A stretch of DNA of 64,000 bases from Streptomyces chumphonensis (GCF_014779715.1 NZ_JACXYU010000005.1:1-64000); one strand, 5' to 3'; counted from the stretch's first letter, positions 42,453 through 50,892 are shown. Notes: generated from the letters alone by a model not told the origin. A program made the numbers and translations.

Positions 42453-42860
42453 ATGGTGGGACACGTCAAACGGGTGGTGCTGCTGGCGGTCGGTGGCACG
42501 CTGGTCCTGATCGGGCTCGCCCTGCTGGTGCTGCCCGGCCCCGGACTCCTGGTCACCTTCTCGGGCGTGGTGCTGCTGTCGCGTGCCGTCCCCGCGCTCT
42601 CTCGGTTCGTGGAGCCGGTGCGGGTACGGGCGATGAAGGCGGCCGAGGACAGCGTGGCCTCGCCGTGGCGCGTCGCCGCTTCCGTGCTCGCCGGGCTGGG
42701 CCTGATCGCGGCGGGGGTGGTGTGGGGCCTCGCGCCGGGGCTGCCGTTCGGCGGCTGGAGCGCGGGATCGAGCCTGATCGTCTCGGGCGTGATCCTCTTC
42801 GTGCTGTTGGGGTGGAGTTTCCGCCGCTTGCGGGCTGGTGAGCGGACGACCCGCGTCTGA
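42453..42860 (+). CDS. PGPGW-type membrane protein (copy 2)
   Basis: A 135-residue paralogue of the preceding gene: VGHVKRVV start, LLVLPGPGLLVTFSGVVLLS core and conserved VRVRAMKAAEDSVASPWRVA. It lacks the long tail. ATG 42453 has GAGGAGGGG upstream. Role unknown; the family is found near envelope and stress genes in actinobacteria. Confidence 0.75.
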   Translation: MVGHVKRVVLLAVGGTLVLIGLALLVLPGPGLLVTFSGVVLLSRAVPALSRFVEPVRVRAMKAAEDSVASPWRVAASVLAGLGLIAAGVVWGLAPGLPFGGWSAGSSLIVSGVILFVLLGWSFRRLRAGERTTRV

Positions 42861-42937
42861 GCGCCGAGCACGGGCGAAGGGCGGGGCACGCACGGCGAAA
42901 CGGGTGCGGCCAGACCCCCCGGCCGGCCGCACCCGCG

Positions 42938-43014
42938 TCTCCCCCGTGTTCCCCGTATCCCCCTGCTCCCCCGTCGTCCCCCGTGTTCCCCCGTGTTCCC
43001 CCGTTCCCCCCTCG
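42938..43014. repeat. C-rich degenerate tandem repeat
   Basis: Runs of CCCC separated by GTGTT, GTATC or GTCGT repeat about seven times at a 9-12 bp period, just past the end of the minus-strand sigQ gene. The minus strand is G-rich here and might form a G-quadruplex in sigQ transcripts. Confidence 0.5.
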
Positions 43015-43027
43015 GCGGGTCCGGTCG

Positions 43028-43855
43028 TCAGGCGACCAGCTCGCCGAAGCACTCCTGCTCGTCCCGGCCGCGGGCGAGCACCTCGTCGTCGCGCAGCCGG
43101 CGCAGCGAACGCCAGATGCTGCTCTTGACCGTGCCGACGCTGATGCCGAGGATGTCGGCGATCTCCGGGTCGGTGCGGCCCTCGTAGTAGCGCAGCACGA
43201 GCATCGTGCGCTGCGGTTCGGGCAGCCGGGCGAGCGCCTGCCAGAGCACGGCGCGCAGCTCGGTGCCGCGCATGGCGTCGACGTCGCCGGTGGACGGCGT
43301 CTCCGGCAGTTCCTCGGTCGGGTACTCGTTGAGCTTCCGCCGGCGCCAGGCGCTGATGTGCAGGTTCGTCATGGTGCGGCGCAGGTAGCCGCCGACGGCC
43401 GCCTTGTCGCTGATGCGGTCCCAGGCGCGGTAGGTGGAGAACAGCGCGCTCTGGAGGAGGTCCTCGGCCTCGAACCGGTCGCCGGTGAGGTGGAAGGCGG
43501 TCGCGTAGAGGGCCGCGCGGCGCTGCCGCACGTACTCGGTGAACTCGGCCTCGGAGCGTGCGGACACCGGCGCCCGCGGCGCCGGCGCCGCCTTCGCGGG
43601 GGCCGCCTCCGCCGGGACGGGCGTCAGGTGGGCCGGACGCCGGCCGGTGCCGCGAGCGCACCCCCGCCCGCTCACGGCACCGGGGTTCTCGGCGGTCAGG
43701 TGCGTGACGGCGCCGTGCTGCGCCGTGGACTGACCGTTGTTGCGCTGGGCGGGAACCGAAGAGGTGTGGCGGCGCGTGTGAAGGACTGTGCTGCCGTTTC
43801 CGGCGGACGACGCCGTCGTTCCGGTGTGTCCGCGCAGTTCGCGCAGTGCTGTCAT
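43028..43855 (-). CDS. sigQ: ECF RNA polymerase sigma factor SigQ
   Basis: A 275-residue ECF sigma factor. Region 2 (LYATAFHLTGDRFEAEDLLQSA, then AWDRIS) and region 4 (LARLPEPQRTMLVLRYYEG, then ILGISVGTVKSSIWRSL) are both clear. About 100 extra N-terminal residues precede region 2. ATG 43855 has a perfect GAAGGAGG six bases upstream, so the longer frame to 43924 is not used. Divergent position next to afsQ1 identifies it as SigQ. In S. coelicolor sigQ is an AfsQ1 target that counteracts AfsQ1/Q2 in antibiotic control. An AfsQ1-type box lies in the shared intergenic region. Confidence 0.88.
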   Translation of the reverse strand: MTALRELRGHTGTTASSAGNGSTVLHTRRHTSSVPAQRNNGQSTAQHGAVTHLTAENPGAVSGRGCARGTGRRPAHLTPVPAEAAPAKAAPAPRAPVSARSEAEFTEYVRQRRAALYATAFHLTGDRFEAEDLLQSALFSTYRAWDRISDKAAVGGYLRRTMTNLHISAWRRRKLNEYPTEELPETPSTGDVDAMRGTELRAVLWQALARLPEPQRTMLVLRYYEGRTDPEIADILGISVGTVKSSIWRSLRRLRDDEVLARGRDEQECFGELVA

Positions 43856-43941
43856 CGCGCGCCTCCTTCGACCGAGCAGCCGTTCGCTTGCCGTGTGAAG
43901 AACACACTGCCGGGCCAGTTTCATCGCCGGGTCCCCCGACT

Positions 43942-43957
43942 GTCACAGCGGTGTCAC
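43942..43957. promoter_or_regulatory. AfsQ1 binding box between sigQ and afsQ1
   Basis: GTCAC-AGCGGT-GTCAC exactly fits the published AfsQ1 consensus GTnAC-n6-GTnAC. It is 87 bp upstream of the sigQ start and 80 bp upstream of afsQ1, placed to control either or both. Confidence 0.75.
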
Positions 43958-44036
43958 AAGCGGCGTGGGCGTCACGCCGAGGTCCGGACGGCCGGACGGT
44001 CGAACTCGCGCCCGTTGATGGGCCAGAATGACGCGC

Positions 44037-44714
44037 GTGCCTTTCCTGTTGCTGATCGAGGATGACGACGCAGTCCGTACCGCCCTGGAGATGGGTCTGA
44101 CCCGCCAGGGTCACCGCGTGGTGACCGCTGCCTCCGGCGAGGACGGGCTCAAACTTCTGCGCGAGCAACGGCCGGACCTGATCGTGCTGGACGTGATGCT
44201 GCCGGGCATCGACGGCTTCGAGGTCTGCCGCCGCATCCGCCGCACCGACCAGTTGCCGATCATCCTGCTGACGGCCCGCAGCGACGACATCGACGTCGTC
44301 GTGGGTCTGGAGTCGGGCGCCGACGACTACGTGGTCAAGCCCGTGCAGGGCCGGGTGCTGGACGCGCGCATCCGGGCCGTCATGCGGCGCGGCGAACGGG
44401 AGGCCAACGACGCGGCGACGTTCGGGGCGATCACCATCGACCGGGCCGCCATGACCGTGACGAAGAACGGCGAGGACCTCCAGCTGACGCCGACCGAGCT
44501 GCGGCTGCTGCTGGAGCTGAGCCGCCGCCCCGGGCAGGCCCTGTCCCGCCAGCAGTTGCTGCGGCTGGTGTGGGAGCACGACTACCTGGGCGACTCCCGG
44601 CTGGTGGACGCCTGCGTCCAGCGGCTGCGGGCGAAGGTCGAGGACGTGCCGTCCTCGCCGACGTTGATCCGTACCGTGCGCGGCGTCGGGTACCGCCTGG
44701 ACGCTCCCCAGTGA
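44037..44714 (+). CDS. afsQ1: Response regulator AfsQ1
   Basis: A 225-residue OmpR-type response regulator. The receiver domain has the acidic pocket EDDD at residues 8-11, the phosphoryl-accepting Asp52 in LIVLDVMLPG and Lys in VVKPVQG. The C-terminal winged helix ends with VDACVQRLRAKVE and VRGVGYRLD. AfsQ1 controls antibiotic, nitrogen and developmental genes in S. coelicolor. GTG 44037 is preferred, giving PFLLLIEDDD; ATG 44028 is in frame three codons earlier. A CAGAAT box seven bases ahead would suit a leaderless, activator-dependent promoter. It overlaps afsQ2 by 4 bp. Confidence 0.92.
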   Translation: MPFLLLIEDDDAVRTALEMGLTRQGHRVVTAASGEDGLKLLREQRPDLIVLDVMLPGIDGFEVCRRIRRTDQLPIILLTARSDDIDVVVGLESGADDYVVKPVQGRVLDARIRAVMRRGEREANDAATFGAITIDRAAMTVTKNGEDLQLTPTELRLLLELSRRPGQALSRQQLLRLVWEHDYLGDSRLVDACVQRLRAKVEDVPSSPTLIRTVRGVGYRLDAPQ

Positions 44715-46360
44715 GCCCCGCCCCCGGCCGGATGCGGCACCGGCTGGCCGGGATACTGCCGAGCCTGCGGCTGCGGCTCGTCGTCGTGTTCGCGGTGACG
44801 GCGCTGTCGGCGGCCGTCGCGGTCAGCGGCATCGCCTACTGGCTCAACCGGGACGCCGTCCTCACCCGCACCCAGAACGCCGCGCTGGACGACTTCCGCA
44901 AGATGCTCGGCGACCACGCCGGCACCCTGCCGCCGGAGCCGCGCTGCGACCAGCTGCGCGACGCGGCCAACGCGATGGCCGACACCACGCAGACCTACGA
45001 GGTCCTGCTCATCGACGAGCAGCCGGACGGCTCGCCCTGCGCGGTCACCTCCGACGACGGCTTCACCCTCGGCGACGTGCCCCGCCCGCTCCAGGAGGCG
45101 GTGAACGAGGTCCGCCCGCTGGACCAGGGCAACGACGCGCCCTACCACCTGTACTGGCAGCGTGTGACCCAGGACGGCACCCCGTTCCTGGTGGCCGGGG
45201 CGACCGTCATCGGGGACGGGCCCACCGGCTATCTGCTCAAGTCGCTGGAAGCGGAGCAGGACGACCTCAACTCGCTGGCCTGGTCGCTGGCGATCGCCAG
45301 CGCCTTCGCCGTCCTCGGCTCGGCCCTGCTCGCCCAGGCGGCGGCGTCCACGGTGCTGCGCCCGGTCCAGCGGCTCGGGGAGGCGGCGCGACGGCTCGGC
45401 GAGGGCAAGCTGGACACCCGTCTGACCGTCTCGGGCACCGACGAACTGGCCGAGCTGTCGCGGACGTTCAACTCCGCCGCCGCCTCCCTGGAGCGACGGG
45501 TGGCCGACCTGAGCGCGCGGGAGCAGTCCAGCCGCCGGTTCGTCGCCGACATGTCGCACGAGCTGCGCACCCCGCTGACGGCCATCTCGGCCGTGACGGA
45601 GGTGCTGGAGGACGAGCAGGACAACCTGGACCCGATGATCGCCCCGGCCGTGGGCCTCGTCGTCAGCGAGACGCACCGGCTGAGCGAACTGGTGGAGAAC
45701 CTGATGGAGGTCACCCGTTTCGACGCGGGCACGGCCCGGCTGGTGCTGGACGACGTCGACGTGGCCGAGCAGGTCATGGCGTGCATGGACGCCCGTGCCT
45801 GGCTGGACGCCGTGGAGCTGGACGCGCCGCTGGGCGTCCGCGCGCGGCTGGACCCGCGCCGGCTGGACGTCATACTCGCCAACCTGATCGGGAACGCCCT
45901 CAAGCACGGCGGGTCCCCCGTACGGGTGGCCGTGCGCACCGAGCCGGCGCCGGACGGCGGCGAGTTCGTGGTGATCGAGGTGGCCGACCGGGGGCCGGGC
46001 ATCCCGGAGTCCGTTCTGCCGCACGTCTTCGACCGGTTCTACAAGGCCAGCGCCTCCCGGCCGCGTTCGGAGGGCAGCGGGCTCGGGCTCTCCATCGCGC
46101 TGGAGAACGCCCACATCCACGGCGGGGAGATCACCGCGCGCAACGGCTCCGAGCGCGGTGCGGTCTTCACCCTGCGGCTCCCCCGGGACGCCGACCGGCT
46201 CGCGGAGGACGCCGACACCGACGCCGACACCGACGCCCACGACGGCACCGGCGGCACGCGACGGGTGGAGGGTTCGGGCACGGAGGGTTCGGGCACGGAG
46301 GGTTCGGGCGCGGAGGGCGACCGGCGGCAGGACGAAGGAAGCGGGGAGGAGAACACGTGA
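44711..46360 (+). CDS. afsQ2: Sensor histidine kinase AfsQ2
   Basis: A 549-residue membrane sensor kinase, partner of AfsQ1. It has an N-terminal membrane helix (about 20-42), an extracellular sensor loop with two Cys, a second helix (about 190-215), a HAMP region, the phospho-acceptor His283 in DMSHELRTPL, and a catalytic domain with N box NALKHGG and G boxes DRGPGIP and GSGLGLSI. The last 50 residues are a charged Gly/Ser/Glu repeat tail. The GTG overlaps the afsQ1 stop. In S. coelicolor the pair responds to glutamate-based media. Confidence 0.92.
   Translation: MSPAPGRMRHRLAGILPSLRLRLVVVFAVTALSAAVAVSGIAYWLNRDAVLTRTQNAALDDFRKMLGDHAGTLPPEPRCDQLRDAANAMADTTQTYEVLLIDEQPDGSPCAVTSDDGFTLGDVPRPLQEAVNEVRPLDQGNDAPYHLYWQRVTQDGTPFLVAGATVIGDGPTGYLLKSLEAEQDDLNSLAWSLAIASAFAVLGSALLAQAAASTVLRPVQRLGEAARRLGEGKLDTRLTVSGTDELAELSRTFNSAAASLERRVADLSAREQSSRRFVADMSHELRTPLTAISAVTEVLEDEQDNLDPMIAPAVGLVVSETHRLSELVENLMEVTRFDAGTARLVLDDVDVAEQVMACMDARAWLDAVELDAPLGVRARLDPRRLDVILANLIGNALKHGGSPVRVAVRTEPAPDGGEFVVIEVADRGPGIPESVLPHVFDRFYKASASRPRSEGSGLGLSIALENAHIHGGEITARNGSERGAVFTLRLPRDADRLAEDADTDADTDAHDGTGGTRRVEGSGTEGSGTEGSGAEGDRRQDEGSGEENT
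46200..46318 (+). repeat. Short tandem repeats encoding the AfsQ2 tail
   Basis: A 12-bp unit (GACGCCGACACC type, about 46208-46240) and a 15-bp unit (GAGGGTTCGGGCACG, three copies, about 46266-46310) are both in frame. They encode D-A-D-T and E-G-S-G-T repeats, so copy number could vary without a frameshift. Confidence 0.6.
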
Positions 46361-47007
46361 GGGCGGTCGAGCGCCGCGCGGCGTCCCGTGCCCGGTGGGC
46401 CGGGCGGATCGTCGCGGTGACGGTGGCGGGCGCGGCGCTGGCGGGGTGCGGCATCCGCGCCACCCCCGTGCCGGTGGACGCCGGGTCGGCTCCGAGCCGG
46501 GTCGCCTGCGGGGTGCGCGGCGCGACGGGCGACCCCACCGAGGGCGCGAGCGAGGTGCGCATCGCCCTCGTGTGCAGCGGCCGGGTGGTGGACGTCCGGC
46601 GACGGCTGGAGCTCCCGTCCGGGGACGGCCCGCGCGACCGTGTCGCGCTGGCGCGCCTCCTGCTGGCGGAGTTGCGCGGTGACCCGGGCGAGGAGGAACT
46701 GGCGGCCGGGTTCGCCACCGCCGTCCCGGACGACCTGCGCGTCGCGGGACCGGCTGAGGGGGACGAGCCGACCGCCCTGCGGCTGAGCCGACCGCCGTCC
46801 GCCCTGCCGTCCTTCGCACTGGCCCAGCTGGTCTGCACGTTCGCCGACACCCAGCTCGCGGACAGCGGCCGGGGCGTCCTGCTCGGCGGCCCGCCCGGCG
46901 GACCCGGCGAGGCCCCACGGGACGACAGCGAGCTGCGCCGCTACGAGTGCAACGCGGCCCTGCGGACGACGACCGAGGCGGCGGACTCGGCCGGGGTGCC
47001 ACTCTGA
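46357..47007 (+). CDS. Lipoprotein of the afsQ operon
   Basis: A 216-residue predicted lipoprotein with lipobox ALAGC near residue 31 and a mature domain of unknown function. The layout (Val-Cys-Ser-Gly-Arg strand, LARLLLAELRGDP, then ALAQLVCTFADTQL) resembles the GerMN-like domain found in lipoproteins of actinobacterial two-component operons. It overlaps afsQ2 by 4 bp with GGGGAGGAG upstream. The equivalent of SCO4905 by position. It may tune AfsQ2 sensing from outside; inferred. Confidence 0.78.
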   Translation: MRAVERRAASRARWAGRIVAVTVAGAALAGCGIRATPVPVDAGSAPSRVACGVRGATGDPTEGASEVRIALVCSGRVVDVRRRLELPSGDGPRDRVALARLLLAELRGDPGEEELAAGFATAVPDDLRVAGPAEGDEPTALRLSRPPSALPSFALAQLVCTFADTQLADSGRGVLLGGPPGGPGEAPRDDSELRRYECNAALRTTTEAADSAGVPL

Positions 47008-47056
47008 CGGCCGACGGGCGGGAACCGCTGGGAGAGGGCCGGGCGTCGTTCTGCTC

Positions 47057-47686
47057 GTGCCCCCCGTGCAGCGCCACCGCCCCACCGGCCGAGCCGCCGT
47101 CCGCCTCCGGACGGCGGGACGTCTGCTCCTCGCCGGGTACCTGCTCGCCGTCGGCTGGCTGACGCTGCGACCGCGCGCGGTGCCGTGGGTGGAGCCGCCG
47201 AACGTCACCCTGTTCGCGACCGTCCGGTCCGTGTGGGCGGGCGGACCCGCCGAGGCGTTCTCGACGCTGGGCGGGCAGCTGCTCCTGCTGGCGCCGCTCG
47301 GGGCGCTGCTGCCGCTGGCGTCGGGGGCGCTCGGGCCGCGCACCGCGTCGTTCGTCCGCACGGTCCTGGCGACGGCGGCGCTCTCACTGGCCGTCGAGGT
47401 GGCCCGGATGTCGGTGCCGGGGCAGACCGGCGACGTGGACGCGGTGGTCCTGAACAGCGCCGGCGCGGCCCTCGTCCACCTGGCGCTCTACCCGGTGGTG
47501 CGTCGGCGACTGCGCCGGGCGGCGGCGGACCCGGCCGTGCGGAACACGGCGGGGACGGCCGGGACGGTCCCGCGGGGCGCGGGGGTCCTCGGGGCGGGCG
47601 GCGCGGAGGCGTCCCGGCGGCGGGCCTGGGAGGAGACGTCTCAGGGGCGCACCCCGAGAACCCCGAGGGTGCGGATCGCCCCGTAG
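47057..47686 (+). CDS. VanZ-family membrane protein
   Basis: A 209-residue membrane protein with a VanZ-like domain: four or so hydrophobic segments, NVTLFATVRSVWAGG, and the typical TGDVDAVVLNSAGAALVHL. VanZ-like proteins are linked to low-level glycopeptide tolerance in some bacteria but mostly unstudied in Streptomyces. The C-terminal 50 residues are Ala/Gly/Arg-rich. Start GTG 47057, 50 bp after the lipoprotein gene, could be part of the afsQ transcript. Confidence 0.75.
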   Translation: MPPVQRHRPTGRAAVRLRTAGRLLLAGYLLAVGWLTLRPRAVPWVEPPNVTLFATVRSVWAGGPAEAFSTLGGQLLLLAPLGALLPLASGALGPRTASFVRTVLATAALSLAVEVARMSVPGQTGDVDAVVLNSAGAALVHLALYPVVRRRLRRAAADPAVRNTAGTAGTVPRGAGVLGAGGAEASRRRAWEETSQGRTPRTPRVRIAP

Positions 47687-47768
47687 AGGGAAGTCGGCGG
47701 CACCGGGCCGCTCGTACGGTGGAACCAAGGACGCGAAAGCGTCGAAACCGCGCGAGAGGAGGCCGACG

Positions 47769-47975
47769 ATGGCCGCGCTGTCAGGGATGTCGCGCCCCCG
47801 CGAGGGGCGGATGATCGCCGGGGTGTGCGCGGGGCTGGCCCGCAGGTTCGGGACGAGTGCCACGACGATGCGGGTGCTGTTCCTGGCCTCGTGCCTGCTG
47901 CCGGGGCCCCAGTTCGTGCTCTACCTGGCTCTGTGGGTGCTGATGCCGTCGGGCGAACGCCGCGAGGCGTGGTGA
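47769..47975 (+). CDS. PspC-domain protein
   Basis: A 68-residue PspC-domain membrane protein: GRMIAGVCAGLARRFGTS and the hydrophobic FVLYLALWVLMP end are diagnostic. PspC domains sense or protect the membrane in the phage-shock response. ATG 47769 has GAGAGGAGG upstream. It stands alone before a bidirectional terminator. Confidence 0.85.
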   Translation: MAALSGMSRPREGRMIAGVCAGLARRFGTSATTMRVLFLASCLLPGPQFVLYLALWVLMPSGERREAW

Positions 47976-48012
47976 GGGGCGGCCGCGGGACGCGGCGGGC
48001 CGGAAGGGCGAC

Positions 48013-48044
48013 GGAGGGCGGCCCGCCGTGGCGGGCCGCCCTCC
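48013..48044. terminator. Bidirectional hairpin terminator
   Basis: A perfect 14-bp stem (48013-48026 with 48031-48044) and a 4-nt loop between the convergent PspC gene and the small secreted-protein gene. Confidence 0.8.
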
Positions 48045-48063
48045 ACTGCCGCTCGGCGGTGGA

Positions 48064-48495
48064 TCAGAGGGGCAGGCCGCCCGTCAGACCGCCGAGGTCC
48101 CCGGAGGGCAGGCCGCCACCGGCCAGGTTGTCGGCGGAGAGCCCACCGGAGAGCTGGTCGGTGGGCAGCGCGCCCTGGGCGAGCTGGTCCGTCGGCAGCC
48201 CGGCGCCCTGGAGCTGGCCGACCAGCGGCAGGCCGCCGAGGAGACCGCCGACCGGGTCCTGACCGGCGGCCGGGACGGCCCGGTCGCTGCTCTCCTGGAC
48301 GGCACCGGCCGCCTGCGTGACGTCACCGGGGAGGTCCATGACCCGGTCCTCCACGCTGAGGTTCTGCACGTCCGCCGCCGCGTCCATGAGGTTGTCGGTG
48401 GGGCCCGCCGCGGAGGCGGTGCCCGCGGCCGTTGCGGCCATGGCGGCGCCGAGTGCGGCGACGCCAAGCGTCTTCCTGGGGATTCCCTTGCTCAT
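48064..48495 (-). CDS. Small secreted protein with LPTDQL repeats
   Basis: A 143-residue exported protein: signal peptide (KGIPRKTLGVAALGAAMA, cleavage near ASA), an acidic segment (MDAAADVQNLSVEDRVMD) and a repetitive Gly/Leu/Pro part with two LPTDQL units. No known family. Similar in style to the gene at 40503-40853. ATG 48495 has no strong ribosome site. Wall or surface location is likely but inferred. Confidence 0.62.
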   Translation of the reverse strand: MSKGIPRKTLGVAALGAAMAATAAGTASAAGPTDNLMDAAADVQNLSVEDRVMDLPGDVTQAAGAVQESSDRAVPAAGQDPVGGLLGGLPLVGQLQGAGLPTDQLAQGALPTDQLSGGLSADNLAGGGLPSGDLGGLTGGLPL

Positions 48496-48610
48496 GGTCA
48501 GCAGAACCTAGTGAGCCCCCGCGGGGGGCGGCAAACACCCCTCGGGCGGGCGGGGCGCCGCCGGACGGGACCGGAACGACGGTTCCCGGCCACGTCCGAC
48601 GATGCGGACG

Positions 48611-49780
48611 TCAGCCCTGGTAGGCGGCTGGGTCGCTGGTCAGGGAGTGGTCGGCGGCCGTCTGGCGGAACAGCCAGGCGGACTTCAGCTCGGCGTAGCC
48701 GGGCTTGATCACGTCGTTGATCATCGCAAGACGTTCATCGAAAGGGATGAACGCGGATTTCATCGCGTTGACGGTGAACCACTGCATGTCGTCCAGCGTG
48801 TAGCCGAACGCCTCGACGAGGTGCGCGAACTCCCGCGTCATGCTCGTGCCGCTCATCAGCCGGTTGTCGGTGTTGACCGTGACCCGGTAGTGCAGCGTGC
48901 GCAGCAGCCCGATCGGGTGCTCGGCGTAGGAGGTCGCGGCGCCGGTCTGGAGGTTGGAGGTGGGGCACATCTCCAGGGGGACGCGCTTGTCCCGGACGTA
49001 GGCGGCCAGCCGGCCGAGCTCCACCGTCCCGTCGTCGGCGATGGTGACGTCGTCGACGATGCGCACGCCGTGTCCGAGCCGGTCCGCGCCGCACCACTGG
49101 AGCGCCTGCCAGATGGACGGCAGGCCGAAGGACTCCCCGGCGTGGATCGTGAAGTGGTTGTTCTCCCGCTTCAGGTACTCGAACGCGTCGAGGTGACGGG
49201 TGGGCGGGTGGCCCGCCTCGGCGCCCGCGATGTCGAACCCGGCGACGCCGCTGTCCCGGTAGCGGTTGGCCAGCTCGGCGATCTCCAGGGCGCGCGCCGC
49301 GTGCCGCATCGCGGTGAGCAGCGCGGCGACCCGGATGCGGTGCCCGGCGGCTGCCGCGCGCAGCTCACCCTCCCGGAAGCCCTCGTTGACCGCCTCGACG
49401 ACCTCCTCCAGCGTCAGCCCGGCCTCCAGGTGCTGCTCGGGGGCGTAGCGCACCTCGGCGTAGACGACACCGTCGGCGGCCAGGTCCTCCGCGCACTCGG
49501 CGGCCACCCGCACCAGGGCCTCGCGGCTCTGCATGACGGCGACGGTGTGGGCGAACGTCTCCAGGTAGCGCTCCAGCGAGCCCGAGTCGGCGGCCTCGCG
49601 GAACCAGCGCCCCAGGGCTTCGGGCTCGGTCTCGGGCAGCCGGTCGTAGCCGGCGTCCCGGGCGAGGTCGACGACGGTGGCCGGCCGCAGGCCGCCGTCC
49701 AGGTGGTCGTGCAGGAGCACCTTGGGGGCGCGGCGGATCTGCTCCTCGGTCGGCTGGGTGGTGAAGGTCTCGCTTGTCAT
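48611..49780 (-). CDS. add: Adenosine deaminase
   Basis: A 389-residue adenosine deaminase. It converts adenosine and deoxyadenosine to inosine forms, feeding PunA. Zinc ligands are in HDHLDGG and in the strand with GHGVRIVDD; the catalytic Glu lies in HAGES, and [12 protein letters not shown] is the actinobacterial variant of the C-terminal metal loop. ATG 49780 is fixed by a -10 box TACAGT (49787-49792) six bases upstream, predicting a leaderless mRNA. The shared nucleoside palindrome lies just ahead of it. Confidence 0.92.
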   Translation of the reverse strand: MTSETFTTQPTEEQIRRAPKVLLHDHLDGGLRPATVVDLARDAGYDRLPETEPEALGRWFREAADSGSLERYLETFAHTVAVMQSREALVRVAAECAEDLAADGVVYAEVRYAPEQHLEAGLTLEEVVEAVNEGFREGELRAAAAGHRIRVAALLTAMRHAARALEIAELANRYRDSGVAGFDIAGAEAGHPPTRHLDAFEYLKRENNHFTIHAGESFGLPSIWQALQWCGADRLGHGVRIVDDVTIADDGTVELGRLAAYVRDKRVPLEMCPTSNLQTGAATSYAEHPIGLLRTLHYRVTVNTDNRLMSGTSMTREFAHLVEAFGYTLDDMQWFTVNAMKSAFIPFDERLAMINDVIKPGYAELKSAWLFRQTAADHSLTSDPAAYQG

Positions 49781-49786
49781 CTTCGT

Positions 49787-49792
49787 ACTGTA
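49787..49792 (-). promoter_or_regulatory. Leaderless -10 box of add
   Basis: TACAGT on the minus strand, six bases before ATG 49780. It supports that start and a leaderless message. Confidence 0.55.
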
Positions 49793-49794
49793 GT

Positions 49795-49808
49795 CCTACG
49801 CGCGTAGA
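49795..49808. promoter_or_regulatory. Nucleoside-regulon palindrome at the add promoter
   Basis: CCTACGCGCGTAGA on the plus strand (TCTACGCGCGTAGG in gene direction), 13 of 14 matches, 2 bp upstream of the add -10 box. Confidence 0.7.
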
Positions 49809-49894
49809 TCACGCGAGGGCGAGTCTCTTGGACAGGGCTCGGGTGCGGCCCCGGGGCGGCACCGCCGTCGGACCCGGGACCGCACCGCGGCGCG

Positions 49895-50767
49895 TCAGCC
49901 CAGCCCGAGGGTCGCCGTGATCCGGTCGGCCATGCCCCGCTCGCCGAGGGCGTTGGGGTGGACCGGCACGTAGTTCGTCCCGCCGAACGCCGGCTCGATC
50001 CAGCGGGTGCCGGACGGCGCGCAGGCGTCGCGCCCCTCGGAGGCGGCCGACTGGTCGACGTAGGTCGCGCCGGTGGCGTCCGCCGCCCGTTCGATCACGT
50101 CGTTCAGCGTGGCCTGGAGGTCCCGCAGGTAGGGGACGTCGCCCCGGGCCACGGGCATGGCCGGGAAGCAGCCGCCGGACGCGGGGAGGATCCACGGGTA
50201 GCCCGAGATCACCACCCGCGCGTTCGGCGCCTTCTCCTTGACCTGCTTCAGCGCCCGCGTGACGTTGGCGTACGTGCCCGTCCGCACGGCGTCGGCGAAC
50301 GTGTCGCCGTAGAGGTCCGCGCACGGGCTGCCGTGGCCGAGGGTGAGGAGGCCCACCGAGCCGCAGGCGAGGACGGCGCCGATGAAGGTGTTGTTGTCGT
50401 TGCCGCCGATGGTCATGGTGACGAGGTCGGTGGATGCGGACAGGGCGTCCAACTGCGGTGCCACGCCGGGGAACTGCGATTCCGTGAAATTGCGCGTCTG
50501 CGCCCCGCCGCAGCTCACGTCGGTGAGGGCGTACCCCTGGTCGGCCGCGATGGCGTGCGCGAAGTTGTCCGCCGCCCGGGTGCACAGCGGGTTGCTCCCC
50601 TCGGCCAGCGGCAGGATGCCGGAACCGGAGCTGAAGCTGTCGCCGAGGTTCACGTAGTCGAGTGCGGGAGCGGTGGCCGTCGAGGTGCCGGTGGTGGCCG
50701 TGGCGGCGAGCCCGAGGGCCACGGCGGTCACGGCGGCGGCGCGGCGCAGGCGGCGTACGGAGGGCAT
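49895..50767 (-). CDS. Secreted SGNH/GDSL-family esterase
   Basis: A 290-residue secreted hydrolase. After a signal peptide (residues 1 to about 34) the SGNH blocks are visible: nucleophile Ser44 in NLGDSFSSGSG, the Gly of block II, IGGNDNN (Asn), and the catalytic His in VPVHPNALG near the end. Six Cys suggest three disulfides as in Streptomyces SGNH lipases/esterases. The substrate is a lipid or ester, unspecified. It is divergent from the alpha-hydroxy-acid oxidase gene. Confidence 0.87.
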   Translation of the reverse strand: MPSVRRLRRAAAVTAVALGLAATATTGTSTATAPALDYVNLGDSFSSGSGILPLAEGSNPLCTRAADNFAHAIAADQGYALTDVSCGGAQTRNFTESQFPGVAPQLDALSASTDLVTMTIGGNDNNTFIGAVLACGSVGLLTLGHGSPCADLYGDTFADAVRTGTYANVTRALKQVKEKAPNARVVISGYPWILPASGGCFPAMPVARGDVPYLRDLQATLNDVIERAADATGATYVDQSAASEGRDACAPSGTRWIEPAFGGTNYVPVHPNALGERGMADRITATLGLG

Positions 50768-50878
50768 GGGGAGACCTTTCGTCAGACCTGTGGGGGCCCG
50801 GCACGGCGCGGCGGGACGGACGGCACCCGGGGTCCGCCGTACGGTGGGGAACGCGCAGCCACGCTCGGGCCGGTACTT

Positions 50879-50892
50879 ACTGACCGGTCAGT
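50879..50892. promoter_or_regulatory. Perfect palindrome ACTGACCGGTCAGT
   Basis: A perfect 14-bp palindrome with a central CCGG, the usual form of TetR-family operators. It lies 112 bp upstream of the GDSL gene and 227 bp upstream of the oxidase gene. No TetR gene is adjacent. Confidence 0.55.

Noticed and set aside
40908..44579. 1223-codon minus-strand frame across the kinase, PGPGW and sigQ region
   Set aside because: It crosses several well-supported genes on both strands and shows no domain; sigQ is in a different frame.
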